From: Glaciecola nitratireducens FR1064
GTDB lineage: Bacteria > Pseudomonadota > Gammaproteobacteria > Enterobacterales > Alteromonadaceae
Direction: 5' to 3'
Assembly (NCBI RefSeq): GCF_000226565.1
Contig: NC_016041.1
Span: 3,782,001 to 3,846,000 of the forward strand
Length of the DNA stretch: 64,000 nucleotides
The translations under genes and the position numbers were made by a program. The number at the start of each line of letters is the position of its first letter. Within the stretch, counting starts at the first letter, position 1. The notes beneath the pieces are model-generated. The model saw only the letters and a program-made list of their open reading frames with translations, was not told where the DNA came from and did not search any database. Shown here in pieces: positions 8,076 to 16,657 of the stretch.

Positions 8076-10475
8076 CTACTCAGCCCTTAACACTTCAGCG
8101 GGGCTTTTGCCTGCTGCTATGAAAACGATGCACGTAACAGTTGACCAAGTAACAGCTAGCACTAACGATGTAGCGCTCAAATACATCCAAATAGCTTGGT
8201 TTATCTGTGTATTGAACTCTTGCAACCATTGACTCATGAGAAAATACGTTATTGGCCATGCAAGTAATGCGCTTATCAAAACCAATAAAACAAACTCTTT
8301 GGCCACTAAATTAATGATACTTATAGGTGTCGCACCTAGTACCTTTCTCAGTGCGATTTCCCTTCGTTTTTGATGGATGGTAAATGACGCCAGCCCAAAT
8401 ATTCCTATACAAGCAATAACAATTGCAAGCACTCCAAATAGACTGACAATTTTCAACACCCGCTTGTCAGCATTAAGATTGTTTTGAATAGCATCACTAA
8501 CAAGGCTGATACGTGGCTCGAACATCTCCAATTCATTTGCAAGAATATTTTGAAGCTTGTTGGTAATTTGCGCTTGCTTAAGTATCGACAAATCTGACTC
8601 AATATTGACAATCACATTTGTATCTGTATTGAGAGAGAATCCACATATAAATAAGACTTGTGAATAGCTCTCTCTGTTGTTGCCTAATATGATGTCGTCC
8701 ACCACACCCACTACCAGAAGGCTTAAGCCATCGCGCAAAAAAGTCTGTCCAATAGCGTCTTGGGGAGTCTTATATCCGGCCAATAATGCGAGCGACTTTG
8801 TGATGATGATGCTAGCTTGCGCACTATCGTCACTTGCTTGAAACCAATCACTTGCGTAGTTAACGTTAAACTCTCTGCCCGCAAGCAAATTCAAACCTAA
8901 ATTTTTGACAGGTTGATAGCCTGTGCCGATAGCGGGGATGTAGCTTTCTGATTGGGTCCCATTTGGGAATAACAGCTCAAAGCTATATAAGAAACCGTCA
9001 GTCAATTTTGTATCTATTGGCATTGCTGACATCACGCCATCTTCGCGCTCTATGCGTTCTAAAACTGAACTAACCCCCTTTGTAAAGACAGCTGATTGCT
9101 CAAGCCCTTCAACCATAATGGAGGATTTTGTATCAAAACCCGTGTCTAGGTCTTCCAGTGCCTTTAATTGAGTATTGAAGATTAATATTGAAGTCACTAA
9201 GCCAATAGATATTGCAGCTTGAAAAACTAATAAACTCTTTCGAATATATATGGCTGTTCTGCCATGTACGAGCTCTCCTGAAAGTGTTCTATGCGCAGAA
9301 AAAGAAGAAAGAAACACAGCAGGATATGTACCGGCAAATAAAGTGATTAGGACACTAAAACTAAAAAGTAGGAAAACTTCAAAAGGGCCGTAGCTTATAG
9401 GCAATTTGCGCTGTAGGAGCGTCTCTACAAATGGCATACTCAAATCGATGAAAATACATGCTACAAAAAGCGCTACCACGGTCAGCAGCCAAGCTTCTAA
9501 TAGATATTGAAAAATGAGTTGTGATTGACTTGCCCCCAGTGTTTTACGTATACCAGCCTCTTTTGCCCTTCTCGCTACTTGCGCAATACTCATATTGACG
9601 AAGTTAATGCAAGAAACCGCAACCAGCAGGCCGCTTAATAAAAAACAAAGTAAAACCGTTTCCCATGAGCCACCTAGTTTTAAGTCTGAAATATGGTGAA
9701 GATGGATATCTTTAATCGGAGTTAGTTTTACTTTAAGGCGGTCAATCTCATCACCTATTGTGTAAGCGTGTGATAGGGATAACTCCAATGCATTCAAATC
9801 AACATTGCTGGCAAGGCGCACATAGACGTAATGCATATGTGTTCGTAAATCACTTATATAACTGTCGTTATAAGTCAAGCTAGTGAAAGCAAAGTGAGTG
9901 TTTTCGGGTAAATCCTCAAACACAGCCGCTACTGTATAAACACCTTTTTGCGTATTGAGCACTTTACCCAACGCCCTATCTTGACCAAAAATACGCGTTG
10001 CCTCTTTTTGGCTAAGCGCTAACTGCCATGGCTGATCCAATGCTTCGCGGATGTCACCATCTACGATCTTAAGCTTGATGAAGCTTTCGATGTTTTCAGT
10101 AGCAACAAACAATGACGCTAATTGAAAACTGTTTCCACCATAATTTACATTAGTTAAGCTAGAGTCTATGTCTGAAGCTCTTACCAGCCCAAAAACATCC
10201 TCAACGCCAGAGCGAGTTTTAAATTTTTGGGAGCGATTTAGGTTAGCGCTCGGCTGCACGTCAAAGCCAAAACTGGAAAAATCCAAGTCCACTCGATAAG
10301 TAGTATCGACGTTTGGTTGCCATTTGTCGTAGGACAATTCATGTTGAACAAACAAACCAACAACTAGCGCAGCAGACAAACCCAACGCTAAACCAAAGAT
10401 GTTAAGAATACTATGACGCTTGTGATTAAGATTGGCGCGATAAGCAATTTTAAGGTAGTGATTAAACATTTTCAT
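8076..10475 (-). CDS. ABC transporter permease, MacB/FtsX type
   Basis: A 799-residue permease of the duplicated FtsX type. It has an N-terminal membrane segment (about 20-42), a large periplasmic MacB-like core domain, a three-helix FtsX block (about 270-440, with the signature VARRAKEAGIRKTLGASQSQ), a second periplasmic domain, and a C-terminal FtsX block containing QKRREIALRKVLGATPISII. It ends SPAEVLRAE, typical of the family. Unlike true MacB it carries no ATPase; that is the next gene upstream, which overlaps it by 14 bases. With the HlyD adaptor it forms a tripartite exporter, probably for a peptide, lipid or envelope-stress compound. The exact substrate is unknown. Confidence 0.92.
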   Translation of the reverse strand: MKMFNHYLKIAYRANLNHKRHSILNIFGLALGLSAALVVGLFVQHELSYDKWQPNVDTTYRVDLDFSSFGFDVQPSANLNRSQKFKTRSGVEDVFGLVRASDIDSSLTNVNYGGNSFQLASLFVATENIESFIKLKIVDGDIREALDQPWQLALSQKEATRIFGQDRALGKVLNTQKGVYTVAAVFEDLPENTHFAFTSLTYNDSYISDLRTHMHYVYVRLASNVDLNALELSLSHAYTIGDEIDRLKVKLTPIKDIHLHHISDLKLGGSWETVLLCFLLSGLLVAVSCINFVNMSIAQVARRAKEAGIRKTLGASQSQLIFQYLLEAWLLTVVALFVACIFIDLSMPFVETLLQRKLPISYGPFEVFLLFSFSVLITLFAGTYPAVFLSSFSAHRTLSGELVHGRTAIYIRKSLLVFQAAISIGLVTSILIFNTQLKALEDLDTGFDTKSSIMVEGLEQSAVFTKGVSSVLERIEREDGVMSAMPIDTKLTDGFLYSFELLFPNGTQSESYIPAIGTGYQPVKNLGLNLLAGREFNVNYASDWFQASDDSAQASIIITKSLALLAGYKTPQDAIGQTFLRDGLSLLVVGVVDDIILGNNRESYSQVLFICGFSLNTDTNVIVNIESDLSILKQAQITNKLQNILANELEMFEPRISLVSDAIQNNLNADKRVLKIVSLFGVLAIVIACIGIFGLASFTIHQKRREIALRKVLGATPISIINLVAKEFVLLVLISALLAWPITYFLMSQWLQEFNTQINQAIWMYLSATSLVLAVTWSTVTCIVFIAAGKSPAEVLRAE

Positions 10476-11178
10476 TCACCAATGGTGTATTCAAATCATT
10501 GCTTCTATCCCAAATAAGCTGCCCATCCATCATTCGCAAGACTCGGTCAGCGAAGTTACCCTCTTTTTCAGAATGCGTCACCATAATCACAGTTGTGCCG
10601 CTTTTGTTAAGCTCTTTTAGGAGCAACATGACTTCTTCGCCGTTTTTAGAATCTAAATTGCCTGTAGGTTCGTCAGCGAGAATAAGTTTTGGATTTATGA
10701 TAAGCGCACGCGCAATTGCAACACGTTGCTGCTGACCGCCCGAAAGCTGATGAGGCATATGATAGGCTCGATGATCTATTGCGACGCGCTTTAAGATTTT
10801 GTCCAGCCGAAGAGCACGTTCTTTCTTTGATATTTTCAAATACTGCAAGGGTAACTCTACGTTCTCAGATACGTTCAATTCATTGATCAAATTAAAGTTT
10901 TGAAATATGAAACCTAACGAAGCTTTACGGATAGAGGCAAGCTCTTTTTCAGAATGGCGGGAGATGTCTGCGTCTTCGAATTCGTATGTCCCTGATGAAG
11001 GAGAATCAAGCATGCCAAGAATCGACAACAGAGTGGATTTTCCGCAACCAGAAGGCCCCATGATAGCAATAAACTCCCCCTGCTTGATGGTAAAGCTAAC
11101 ATTGCTCAACGCACTTGTTTCGATATCTCCAGTCCGGAATATCCGTGACACGTTTTTGAGGTTTATCATTTTTGACAT
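10462..11178 (-). CDS. ABC transporter ATPase (LolD/MacB-like)
   Basis: A 238-residue ATP-binding subunit that powers the FtsX-type permease encoded immediately downstream, whose start overlaps its end. Walker A is GPSGCGKST at residues 41-49, the signature LSGGQQQR is at 145-152, and Walker B LILADEPTG is at 165-173. The LolD/MacB subfamily insert LGFIFQNFNLINELNV is present. The start could be the first Met or Met4; the first is used. The HlyD adaptor gene ends 16 nt upstream, so all three genes read as one operon. Confidence 0.95.
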   Translation of the reverse strand: MSKMINLKNVSRIFRTGDIETSALSNVSFTIKQGEFIAIMGPSGCGKSTLLSILGMLDSPSSGTYEFEDADISRHSEKELASIRKASLGFIFQNFNLINELNVSENVELPLQYLKISKKERALRLDKILKRVAIDHRAYHMPHQLSGGQQQRVAIARALIINPKLILADEPTGNLDSKNGEEVMLLLKELNKSGTTVIMVTHSEKEGNFADRVLRMMDGQLIWDRSNDLNTPLVNENV

Positions 11179-11194
11179 AACAACGACTTCCGTT

Positions 11195-12469
11195 TTATTT
11201 AATTTTTAAAGTTTGTGCATTATCGAATGACGAGTAACTAGAAATGATGACTTGTTCGCCTGCGTCTAAGCCATCCAGCACCTGATAATAATCTCGATTC
11301 TTTTTACCCAAGCGAATGTTTCGACGCTCAGCTGTATTGCCATCAGCTTGCAAAACAAACACCCAATTGCCGCCGCTAGTCGAAAAAAAAGCCCCTCTTG
11401 GAAGTAAAAAGGCATTTTGATCATCATCACTCAAAACAATTACCACATTAAGGGATTGACCTCGCTTGATAGATTGTGATGACTGCGGCAATTCAGCTTC
11501 CAATGAAAACTGAGCATTTTCAACTTGGCTATCTATCTTAGATACAGTGATACCATGAGTCTTTTCATTAATCTGAACTCGTGCCTGCATACCAACCGAT
11601 ACTTGGTTTAAATAAAATTCGTCTAGCATAATTCTGAGCTTATATTGGTCTGGAATATCTACTTGGCCTAGCCTATCTCCGCTATTCTTCGACTCACCTA
11701 GCTCTAGATTGAACTCACTGAGGTATCCTGTAACAGGACTCTTAACCGTTAATTTGTTTAAGTTTGCTCGTGCGTACGCCAAATTCCTATTCAACATTGC
11801 TGCGCTGTCCTCAAGTTGCGTCAGTTGAACGTTGCGAATACTACTCTCCTGTGCTTGTCTTTCTAAGTTCAACACCTTGCGGGCCTTAAAATAGTGCAAA
11901 TCGGCGTTTATTGCCTCTACAGTATCTTTGGCAATTGTGTTACTGCTCGCCAGCACTGAAGCTTGTTTGAATCTTCTTTCAAGGTGGGATATTTCCAACT
12001 CAATTTCGAGTAAATCACGGCTAAGATTAAGCCTGTTGGTCTCAATGCTCATTTGCGTATTTCTCAGAAAATTTAGCTGCTCAGTAACTTGGGCTTCACG
12101 ACTCATCACATCTAATTGTAAACTTGTGTTTGTAAACCTCGCCAATGGCTGGCCTTTTTCAACAAAGGCGCCTTGTGAGACCATTTTCTCTTCAACGATG
12201 CCACCTGTCTCAGTGTTTAAAAACACAGTTGTGTTTGCCTCTACAAATCCCCGTGTATTGAGTAAATCTGAAAAGGTACCCGTTTCGACCTTACTTATAG
12301 TGAGCTGTGAAAAATCCACTTTGACTACATTACTTCCGGCCAAGTTGGCAAAACTAAAAAGAACAAAAACAAAGGTAACAAAAAGTAGAATGCCTAAAAG
12401 CTTTGCGTATCGTTCAATTAAGATTCGAATCTTCGATTTTGATATTTTTCTGTCCAAAACATACTTCAA
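11195..12469 (-). CDS. HlyD/MacA-type membrane fusion protein of the ABC efflux operon
   Basis: A 424-residue adaptor with one N-terminal membrane anchor (about residues 25-45, LLGILLFVTFVFVLFSFANL). A lipoyl half motif (ETGGIVEEKMVSQGAFVEKG), a long coiled-coil hairpin (about 120-225), the second half motif (VKSPVTGYLSEFNLELGE) and a beta-barrel domain follow. No ATG is available near the front: the frame opens with TTG 12469, with a weak AGG 11 nt upstream; TTG 12457 is an alternative. It is the first gene of the operon with the ATPase and permease, and a sigma-54-like promoter lies just upstream at 12496-12511, facing this gene. Confidence 0.9.
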   Translation of the reverse strand: MKYVLDRKISKSKIRILIERYAKLLGILLFVTFVFVLFSFANLAGSNVVKVDFSQLTISKVETGTFSDLLNTRGFVEANTTVFLNTETGGIVEEKMVSQGAFVEKGQPLARFTNTSLQLDVMSREAQVTEQLNFLRNTQMSIETNRLNLSRDLLEIELEISHLERRFKQASVLASSNTIAKDTVEAINADLHYFKARKVLNLERQAQESSIRNVQLTQLEDSAAMLNRNLAYARANLNKLTVKSPVTGYLSEFNLELGESKNSGDRLGQVDIPDQYKLRIMLDEFYLNQVSVGMQARVQINEKTHGITVSKIDSQVENAQFSLEAELPQSSQSIKRGQSLNVVIVLSDDDQNAFLLPRGAFFSTSGGNWVFVLQADGNTAERRNIRLGKKNRDYYQVLDGLDAGEQVIISSYSSFDNAQTLKIK

Positions 12470-12495
12470 TAATTTACATACCTGTATGCGCTGTT

Positions 12496-12511
12496 ATCAA
12501 AATTAATGCCA
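12496..12511 (-). promoter_or_regulatory. Sigma-54-like (-24/-12) promoter for the ABC efflux operon
   Basis: On the minus strand the 16 bases TGGCATTAATTTTGAT match the -24/-12 consensus TGGCAC-N5-TTGC with correct GG-to-G spacing; the one weak point is A for C after TTG. The predicted start would lie about 15 bases before the TTG start of the HlyD gene. The divergent gene encodes an NtrC-type activator, the class that works with sigma-54, which supports the call. Confidence 0.6.
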
Positions 12512-12565
12512 AATATTTTCACTAATAAATACATGTAGTTATGAATTTTAAACATGTACATATTC

Positions 12566-12576
12566 GGACACTGTCC
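12566..12576. promoter_or_regulatory. Palindrome GGACA-C-TGTCC, probable activator site
   Basis: A perfect palindrome of 5-base arms with a 1-base centre, about 60 bases upstream of the -24/-12 element. It shares the half-site TGTCC with the second palindrome at 12595-12610. It sits between the divergent efflux operon and the NtrC-type regulator gene, as an enhancer site for that regulator would. Confidence 0.5.
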
Positions 12577-12594
12577 ATTTATAGTATTATTTAG

Positions 12595-12610
12595 TGTCCA
12601 ATAATGGACA
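12595..12610. promoter_or_regulatory. Palindrome TGTCCA-N4-TGGACA, probable activator site
   Basis: Six-base perfect arms with a 4-base spacer, lying about 48 bases before the regulator gene. It uses the same TGTCC/GGACA half-sites as 12566-12576. A binding site for the adjacent NtrC-type response regulator is the simplest reading, and it could also mediate autoregulation. Confidence 0.5.
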
Positions 12611-12657
12611 TTCTAAAGTATTTTGGTAAGGTAACCGTAATCCTCTAATGACGTTTA

Positions 12658-14064
12658 GTGAACAAAGCAATGACAAACAGATATGCCGGCAATGTGCTTA
12701 TTGTTGATGACAATTTAGACGTGTTAACTGCAACTCGATTACTTTTAAAAAAGCATTATACAGGTGTTATTTGCTGCGATGATCCTTCTCAAGTGTGCAA
12801 GTTGATCTCACAAAACGATATTGATTTAGTTCTGTTGGATATGAATTTCCGACAAGATTCAATATCGGGGCAAGAAGGGTTTTCGATACTACATGAAGTG
12901 ACTGAAACGTTTCCTGAAGTGGTGGTGGTCATGATGACTGCCTATGCAGATATTCAATTGGCGATTAGTGCTATTCAAGCAGGCGCAATTAATTTTATTG
13001 CTAAACCTTGGCAGAATGCCGAACTACTAGGCATGGTTGCCAGTGCATTTAAACATGTCGAAACACGACAGCAAGTGACGCAGTTAAATAGAAGAAACAC
13101 CGCATTAAATCAGCTAAATCAAGGTAGCGACGCGCCTATAATAGGGCGAAGCGGCACCATGAAAACTATTTTAGCAACTGTCGAAAAAGCAGCTAAAACA
13201 AATGCAAACGTACTCATCCTCGGTGAGAGTGGCACTGGGAAAGAACTGATTGCACGTGCTATCCACCTATCTAGCCAAAGAGCTGATGAAGCGTTCGTCA
13301 ATCTTGATATGGGAGCAATTAGCACAGAGCTGTTCGAAAGTGAGTTGTTTGGTCATAGAAAAGGTGCTTTTACAAACGCTAATAGAGACCGTGTGGGCCG
13401 TTTTGAGTTAGCCGACAAAGGGACTTTATTTTTAGATGAGCTTGGAAACTTACCCTTGCAGGAACAGGCAAAGTTACTAAGTGCATTGCAAAATCGCGAA
13501 ATCATGCCTGTTGGTGCCAATAAAACAATTCAAATTGATATCAGACTCATAGCCGCGACCAATAGCGATCTGCATCATGCAGTGAATGTAGGAGAGTTCC
13601 GCCAAGATTTACTATATCGCTTAAATACAATTGAAATTACCTTGCCGCCTTTGCGTGAAAGAAAACAAGATATTCCTCTTTTAGTCGAACATTACTTGCA
13701 ACATTACAATACAAAGTATAAACGCTTTCTGGAAGTGAGTGACCGTGACATTGATAACCTCTGTGAATATAAATGGCCGGGCAACGTAAGAGAGTTAGCC
13801 CATTCAATCGAAAGAGCGGTAATTTTATCAGAAGGCAAATACCTTGATATTGCCAGTGTTTTAAACAATTCAACAAAATTATCAACGCAACCAAAAAGTG
13901 CAGAGGAGACCGTTGCCGAGTTTAATTTAGAAACCGTTGAAAATCAGACAATTCTATCTGCTCTAACATTCTTTCAAGGTAATGTTAGCAAAACCTCTAA
14001 AGCGCTTGGGATCACCAGAGGTGCGTTGTATCGAAGGCTCGAAAAGTATGGGATCAAACAATGA
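12658..14064 (+). CDS. NtrC-family sigma-54-dependent response regulator
   Basis: A 468-residue activator: receiver domain (1-125, phospho-acceptor Asp61 in LVLLDMNF, Lys115 in IAKPW), AAA+ domain (about 158-390, Walker A GESGTGKE at 188-195) and a Fis-type helix-turn-helix at the C-terminus (GNVSKTSKALGITRGALYRR). The sigma-54 contact loop reads GAFTNA (235-240) in place of GAFTGA. The first possible start is GTG 12658, with ATG 12670 as an alternative; neither has a strong Shine-Dalgarno sequence. The histidine kinase gene overlaps its end by ATGA. It probably activates the divergent ABC efflux operon through the sigma-54-like promoter and GGACA/TGTCC sites between them. Confidence 0.93.
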   Translation: MNKAMTNRYAGNVLIVDDNLDVLTATRLLLKKHYTGVICCDDPSQVCKLISQNDIDLVLLDMNFRQDSISGQEGFSILHEVTETFPEVVVVMMTAYADIQLAISAIQAGAINFIAKPWQNAELLGMVASAFKHVETRQQVTQLNRRNTALNQLNQGSDAPIIGRSGTMKTILATVEKAAKTNANVLILGESGTGKELIARAIHLSSQRADEAFVNLDMGAISTELFESELFGHRKGAFTNANRDRVGRFELADKGTLFLDELGNLPLQEQAKLLSALQNREIMPVGANKTIQIDIRLIAATNSDLHHAVNVGEFRQDLLYRLNTIEITLPPLRERKQDIPLLVEHYLQHYNTKYKRFLEVSDRDIDNLCEYKWPGNVRELAHSIERAVILSEGKYLDIASVLNNSTKLSTQPKSAEETVAEFNLETVENQTILSALTFFQGNVSKTSKALGITRGALYRRLEKYGIKQ

Positions 14065-15410
14065 ACCAGATAAAGCTTTGTTTTGCAATTGCAGGTGTTG
14101 TGCTCTTGAGTATGAGTTTGGGAGTCTCGATATTTCGAAGTGGCATATCTTCAACGAGTATACTAATTGCGTTGGCATTATCATTGGTTATTGCATGGTT
14201 TATCTCACAGCAAAAGAAAGCGAGTAGAGAACCTTTAATGGTACTAAAAGCGATTGCCAACGGGGATACAAGCCTAGGGCTAACTCAAACACACCCTTTG
14301 AGAAATCAGCTCATTGAAGTATCAGCGAAGCTCAAATCTGTTAGGTTAGATGCAGTTGAGCAAGCCAATTATTTCCAAGTTCTAATTCAGCAAATAAATG
14401 TAGGAGTCATCGTTGTTAATGATAGCGGCATAATTAAGCAACAAAATTCAGCGGCTATTCGCTTAGTAGGTGAAAAACTAGGACATATACAAGCATTTCA
14501 TCCATTTTACGGCTACTACAGAAAAGCACTTTTTGAGCCTAGCTCCAAGTTATCTCGAATCACCTTACCTTGGCAAAAAAATGAGCACCAAGACATATTT
14601 TCTGTGTCCATAATTAAGCTTGAACTTAACGGTAAAATCCTAGTTTCTATAACCTTTCAATCAATTTACGAAGAGTTAAAATTAAAAGAACAAGAAGCGT
14701 TCAAGCAACTTACCCAAGTACTTACTCACGAAGTGGCAAATTCAATACTTCCTCTTTCATCTCTAGCGGAGACTGCATTAGATAGGCTACCGCATGAACT
14801 TGAATTTGAATGTGATGATGACAAAGATGATTTAGCAGTGGCACTATCAGCGATATCGAGTAGAGCGATTCATCTTAATCAGTTCATTACTCGCTTTCGA
14901 ACCTTTAGCGGATTGCCACCGCCTAATCGAAAGCCCTGCCACCTACATGATTTAACTGACAACGTTTACCAATTAATGCGGCAAAGCATTCTAGATAACG
15001 AGATAACATTCAATAACAAAGTAGTTTACTCTCAACTACTGATGGTTGATAGAAGTCAAATTGAGCAAGTATTAATAAACCTTATTACTAATGCGCTTGA
15101 GGCGATCTCGCTTATAGATGCGCATGATGATATTGAACAAATAAAGCAAATTACATTGGAGTCTGGTCACCTTTCAGATGGGCGAGCATATATAGATTTA
15201 AAAGACAGCGGTACTGGTATATCAGCGTCAGCCATTGCAAACATATTTGTACCGTTTTTTACTACAAAATCCAATGGTTCAGGAATAGGACTGGCGCTAG
15301 CGAAGACAATCATGGTTCAGCATGGCGGCGACCTTATTTATATAACTAGCGAGGAGCGAGCAAATAAATCAGCCCCATCAAATGGTGCTTGCTTTCGTTT
15401 GCTCTTCTAA
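14061..15410 (+). CDS. Membrane sensor histidine kinase (NtrY-like)
   Basis: A 449-residue partner of the preceding NtrC-type regulator, overlapping it by 4 bases. Two membrane segments (about 4-25 and 31-50) enclose almost no periplasmic loop, so any signal is probably sensed in the membrane or cytoplasm. A PAS-like region (about 100-205) precedes the H-box LTHEVANSILPL (His223), then the N-box NLITNALEAI and the G-boxes DSGTGIS and GSGIGLALAKTI. The order and the HEVANSI box resemble kinases that accompany MacB-type efflux operons in Alteromonadales. Envelope or antimicrobial-peptide stress is a plausible input, but this is inference. Confidence 0.92.
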   Translation: MNQIKLCFAIAGVVLLSMSLGVSIFRSGISSTSILIALALSLVIAWFISQQKKASREPLMVLKAIANGDTSLGLTQTHPLRNQLIEVSAKLKSVRLDAVEQANYFQVLIQQINVGVIVVNDSGIIKQQNSAAIRLVGEKLGHIQAFHPFYGYYRKALFEPSSKLSRITLPWQKNEHQDIFSVSIIKLELNGKILVSITFQSIYEELKLKEQEAFKQLTQVLTHEVANSILPLSSLAETALDRLPHELEFECDDDKDDLAVALSAISSRAIHLNQFITRFRTFSGLPPPNRKPCHLHDLTDNVYQLMRQSILDNEITFNNKVVYSQLLMVDRSQIEQVLINLITNALEAISLIDAHDDIEQIKQITLESGHLSDGRAYIDLKDSGTGISASAIANIFVPFFTTKSNGSGIGLALAKTIMVQHGGDLIYITSEERANKSAPSNGACFRLLF

Positions 15411-15850
15411 TTGATAAGACACAATAGCTTCTGATTCGAAGAAAAATCTACGGCCGTTAGGACTTTACATTCGTTCATCGAAGGTATTATGAGTTACCGC
15501 TAACCGCTCCAAGCAGTCAAAAATAATTGATGGAATGAAAATTCGACATTGTTTTATTCAGTTATGTAGGACCTCCTGAAATCATGAGTACTCGACTGTC
15601 CGCTATGGTCGAAAACAGGAGTGCTACAGCCATTTTTTTCAAGCCACAGTTTCTTCCATAAAAGCACAAAATTCTCACACAAATATTAACGACGTACGTC
15701 TCCTTTTGCCGTGGAAGGGCCAGTGAGGTAAGCAAGGCTCAATGACCGGTCTAGTGTATCACAAACAAAATTCATGAAGTGATTCCTAACCGAGGGAATA
15801 GCAGTCAATTACAAATAGAACTTAAACTGAGTCTATCGTAAATTTATTAA
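15411..15850. other. Intergenic region, no recognised element
   Basis: About 440 bases between the kinase gene and the convergent toxin gene. I see no coding frame of quality and no convincing hairpin. The 10-base word AATGACCGGT at 15741-15750 recurs at 16464-16473, on the other side of the toxin-antitoxin genes. Confidence 0.35.
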
Positions 15851-16138
15851 TCAAAGCCAAACGTCAGTATCTTGACCGCCAATAATAGCCATAATCTCAA
15901 TTGTGTCTTGATTTATTCGATAGTAAATAACATCCGAACGATGTGGACAGCGTTTATAACCTAGTCGAATATTGTCAACAGACTGATATATTAAAGGCGA
16001 TTCTGCAATCTTGATAAAGGCTTCGAAAAAGCTGTGAAAATATTCATCCGCTAGGTTTTCTCCAAACTCCTTGTATCCATATTCATAGATTCTGCGCAAA
16101 TCTTCTTTTGCTTCTTCCGTTAAGCGGTATTTGAGCAT
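15851..16138 (-). CDS. parE: ParE/RelE-superfamily toxin
   Basis: A 95-residue toxin of the ParE branch: N-terminal YRLTEEAKEDLRRIYEYG, a central DEYFHSFFEAFIKIAESP helix, a basic strand GYKRCPHRSDVIYYRI, and the C-terminal IMAIIGGQDTD typical of ParE proteins. ParE toxins inhibit DNA gyrase, while RelE-like members cleave mRNA; this one aligns better with ParE. Its ATG follows directly on the TAA of the antitoxin (TAAATG), so the two are cotranscribed and translationally coupled, antitoxin first. Confidence 0.9.
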   Translation of the reverse strand: MLKYRLTEEAKEDLRRIYEYGYKEFGENLADEYFHSFFEAFIKIAESPLIYQSVDNIRLGYKRCPHRSDVIYYRINQDTIEIMAIIGGQDTDVWL

Positions 16139-16369
16139 TTACTTTCTTAGACCCGTTTTAAATTCAGCAAGAATTTCATCGGGTGACTGTAAAACGAAGT
16201 TACTTTTTTCTGCTTTTGATAACTTCTCATTTATAAACTCGGCTCGCCTTGCGCGTCTTATTAAATCATTGATCAACTCGCTCTTATTCGCATAATCCCC
16301 AATCTTTTCAATATGAGCGTTAAGCCAACTGTTATTTTTTTCTGTCAATGTGACACTTTGTCTAGGCAT
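16139..16369 (-). CDS. parD: ParD-type antitoxin (ribbon-helix-helix)
   Basis: A 76-residue antitoxin beginning MPRQSVTLTEKNNSWLNAHI, with the ParD ribbon-helix-helix and YANKSELINDLIRRARR. The start at 16369 has GGAG at 7 nt. The open frame runs on upstream to 16411, but those 14 codons would cover the ribosome binding site and part of the operator. The acidic, flexible C-terminus (SPDEILAEFKTGLRK) is the toxin-binding part. A palindrome just upstream is its probable autoregulatory operator. Confidence 0.9.
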   Translation of the reverse strand: MPRQSVTLTEKNNSWLNAHIEKIGDYANKSELINDLIRRARRAEFINEKLSKAEKSNFVLQSPDEILAEFKTGLRK

Positions 16370-16387
16370 GTTATTCTCCATATGTAT

Positions 16388-16407
16388 CTGGTGCGATATT
16401 ACACCAG
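16388..16407. promoter_or_regulatory. Palindromic operator upstream of parDE
   Basis: CTGGTG at 16388-16393 and CACCAG at 16402-16407 form a perfect inverted repeat with an 8-base AT-rich centre, 19 bases before the antitoxin start. Ribbon-helix-helix antitoxins normally bind such repeats over their own promoter. Confidence 0.55.
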
Positions 16408-16657
16408 GCATATTCAGTTCGCAACAAATGACAGCTTTAAGGATTTATTTTTAAGAATTATGAAATGACCGGTTATCGTAGGCACAGCAGTCATATTGAT
16501 TGAAACACTGACTGTCGGCTTCATGCAAAAGCGCCAGTTCAAGGATTGATGTTCCTAGGTCCGCTTCACATTCTACCCGTACAGTTTTGAATGGCGTACG
16601 ACGGCTTTGGCCGTCATGAAGACCGAGTTGAGCAACCTAGCGATTCCATTTGATTCA

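Noticed and set aside
8076-11178. Naming the ABC genes macA/macB
   Set aside because: True MacB has its ATPase fused to the permease; here they are separate, and the substrate is unknown.
11928-12506. 192-codon plus-strand open frame
   Set aside because: Antisense to the HlyD adaptor, with no ribosome binding site and no recognisable domain.
16600-16615. GACGGC-TTTG-GCCGTC hairpin downstream of the MATE gene as a terminator
   Set aside because: The stem is only 6 bases and no T run follows on the minus strand.
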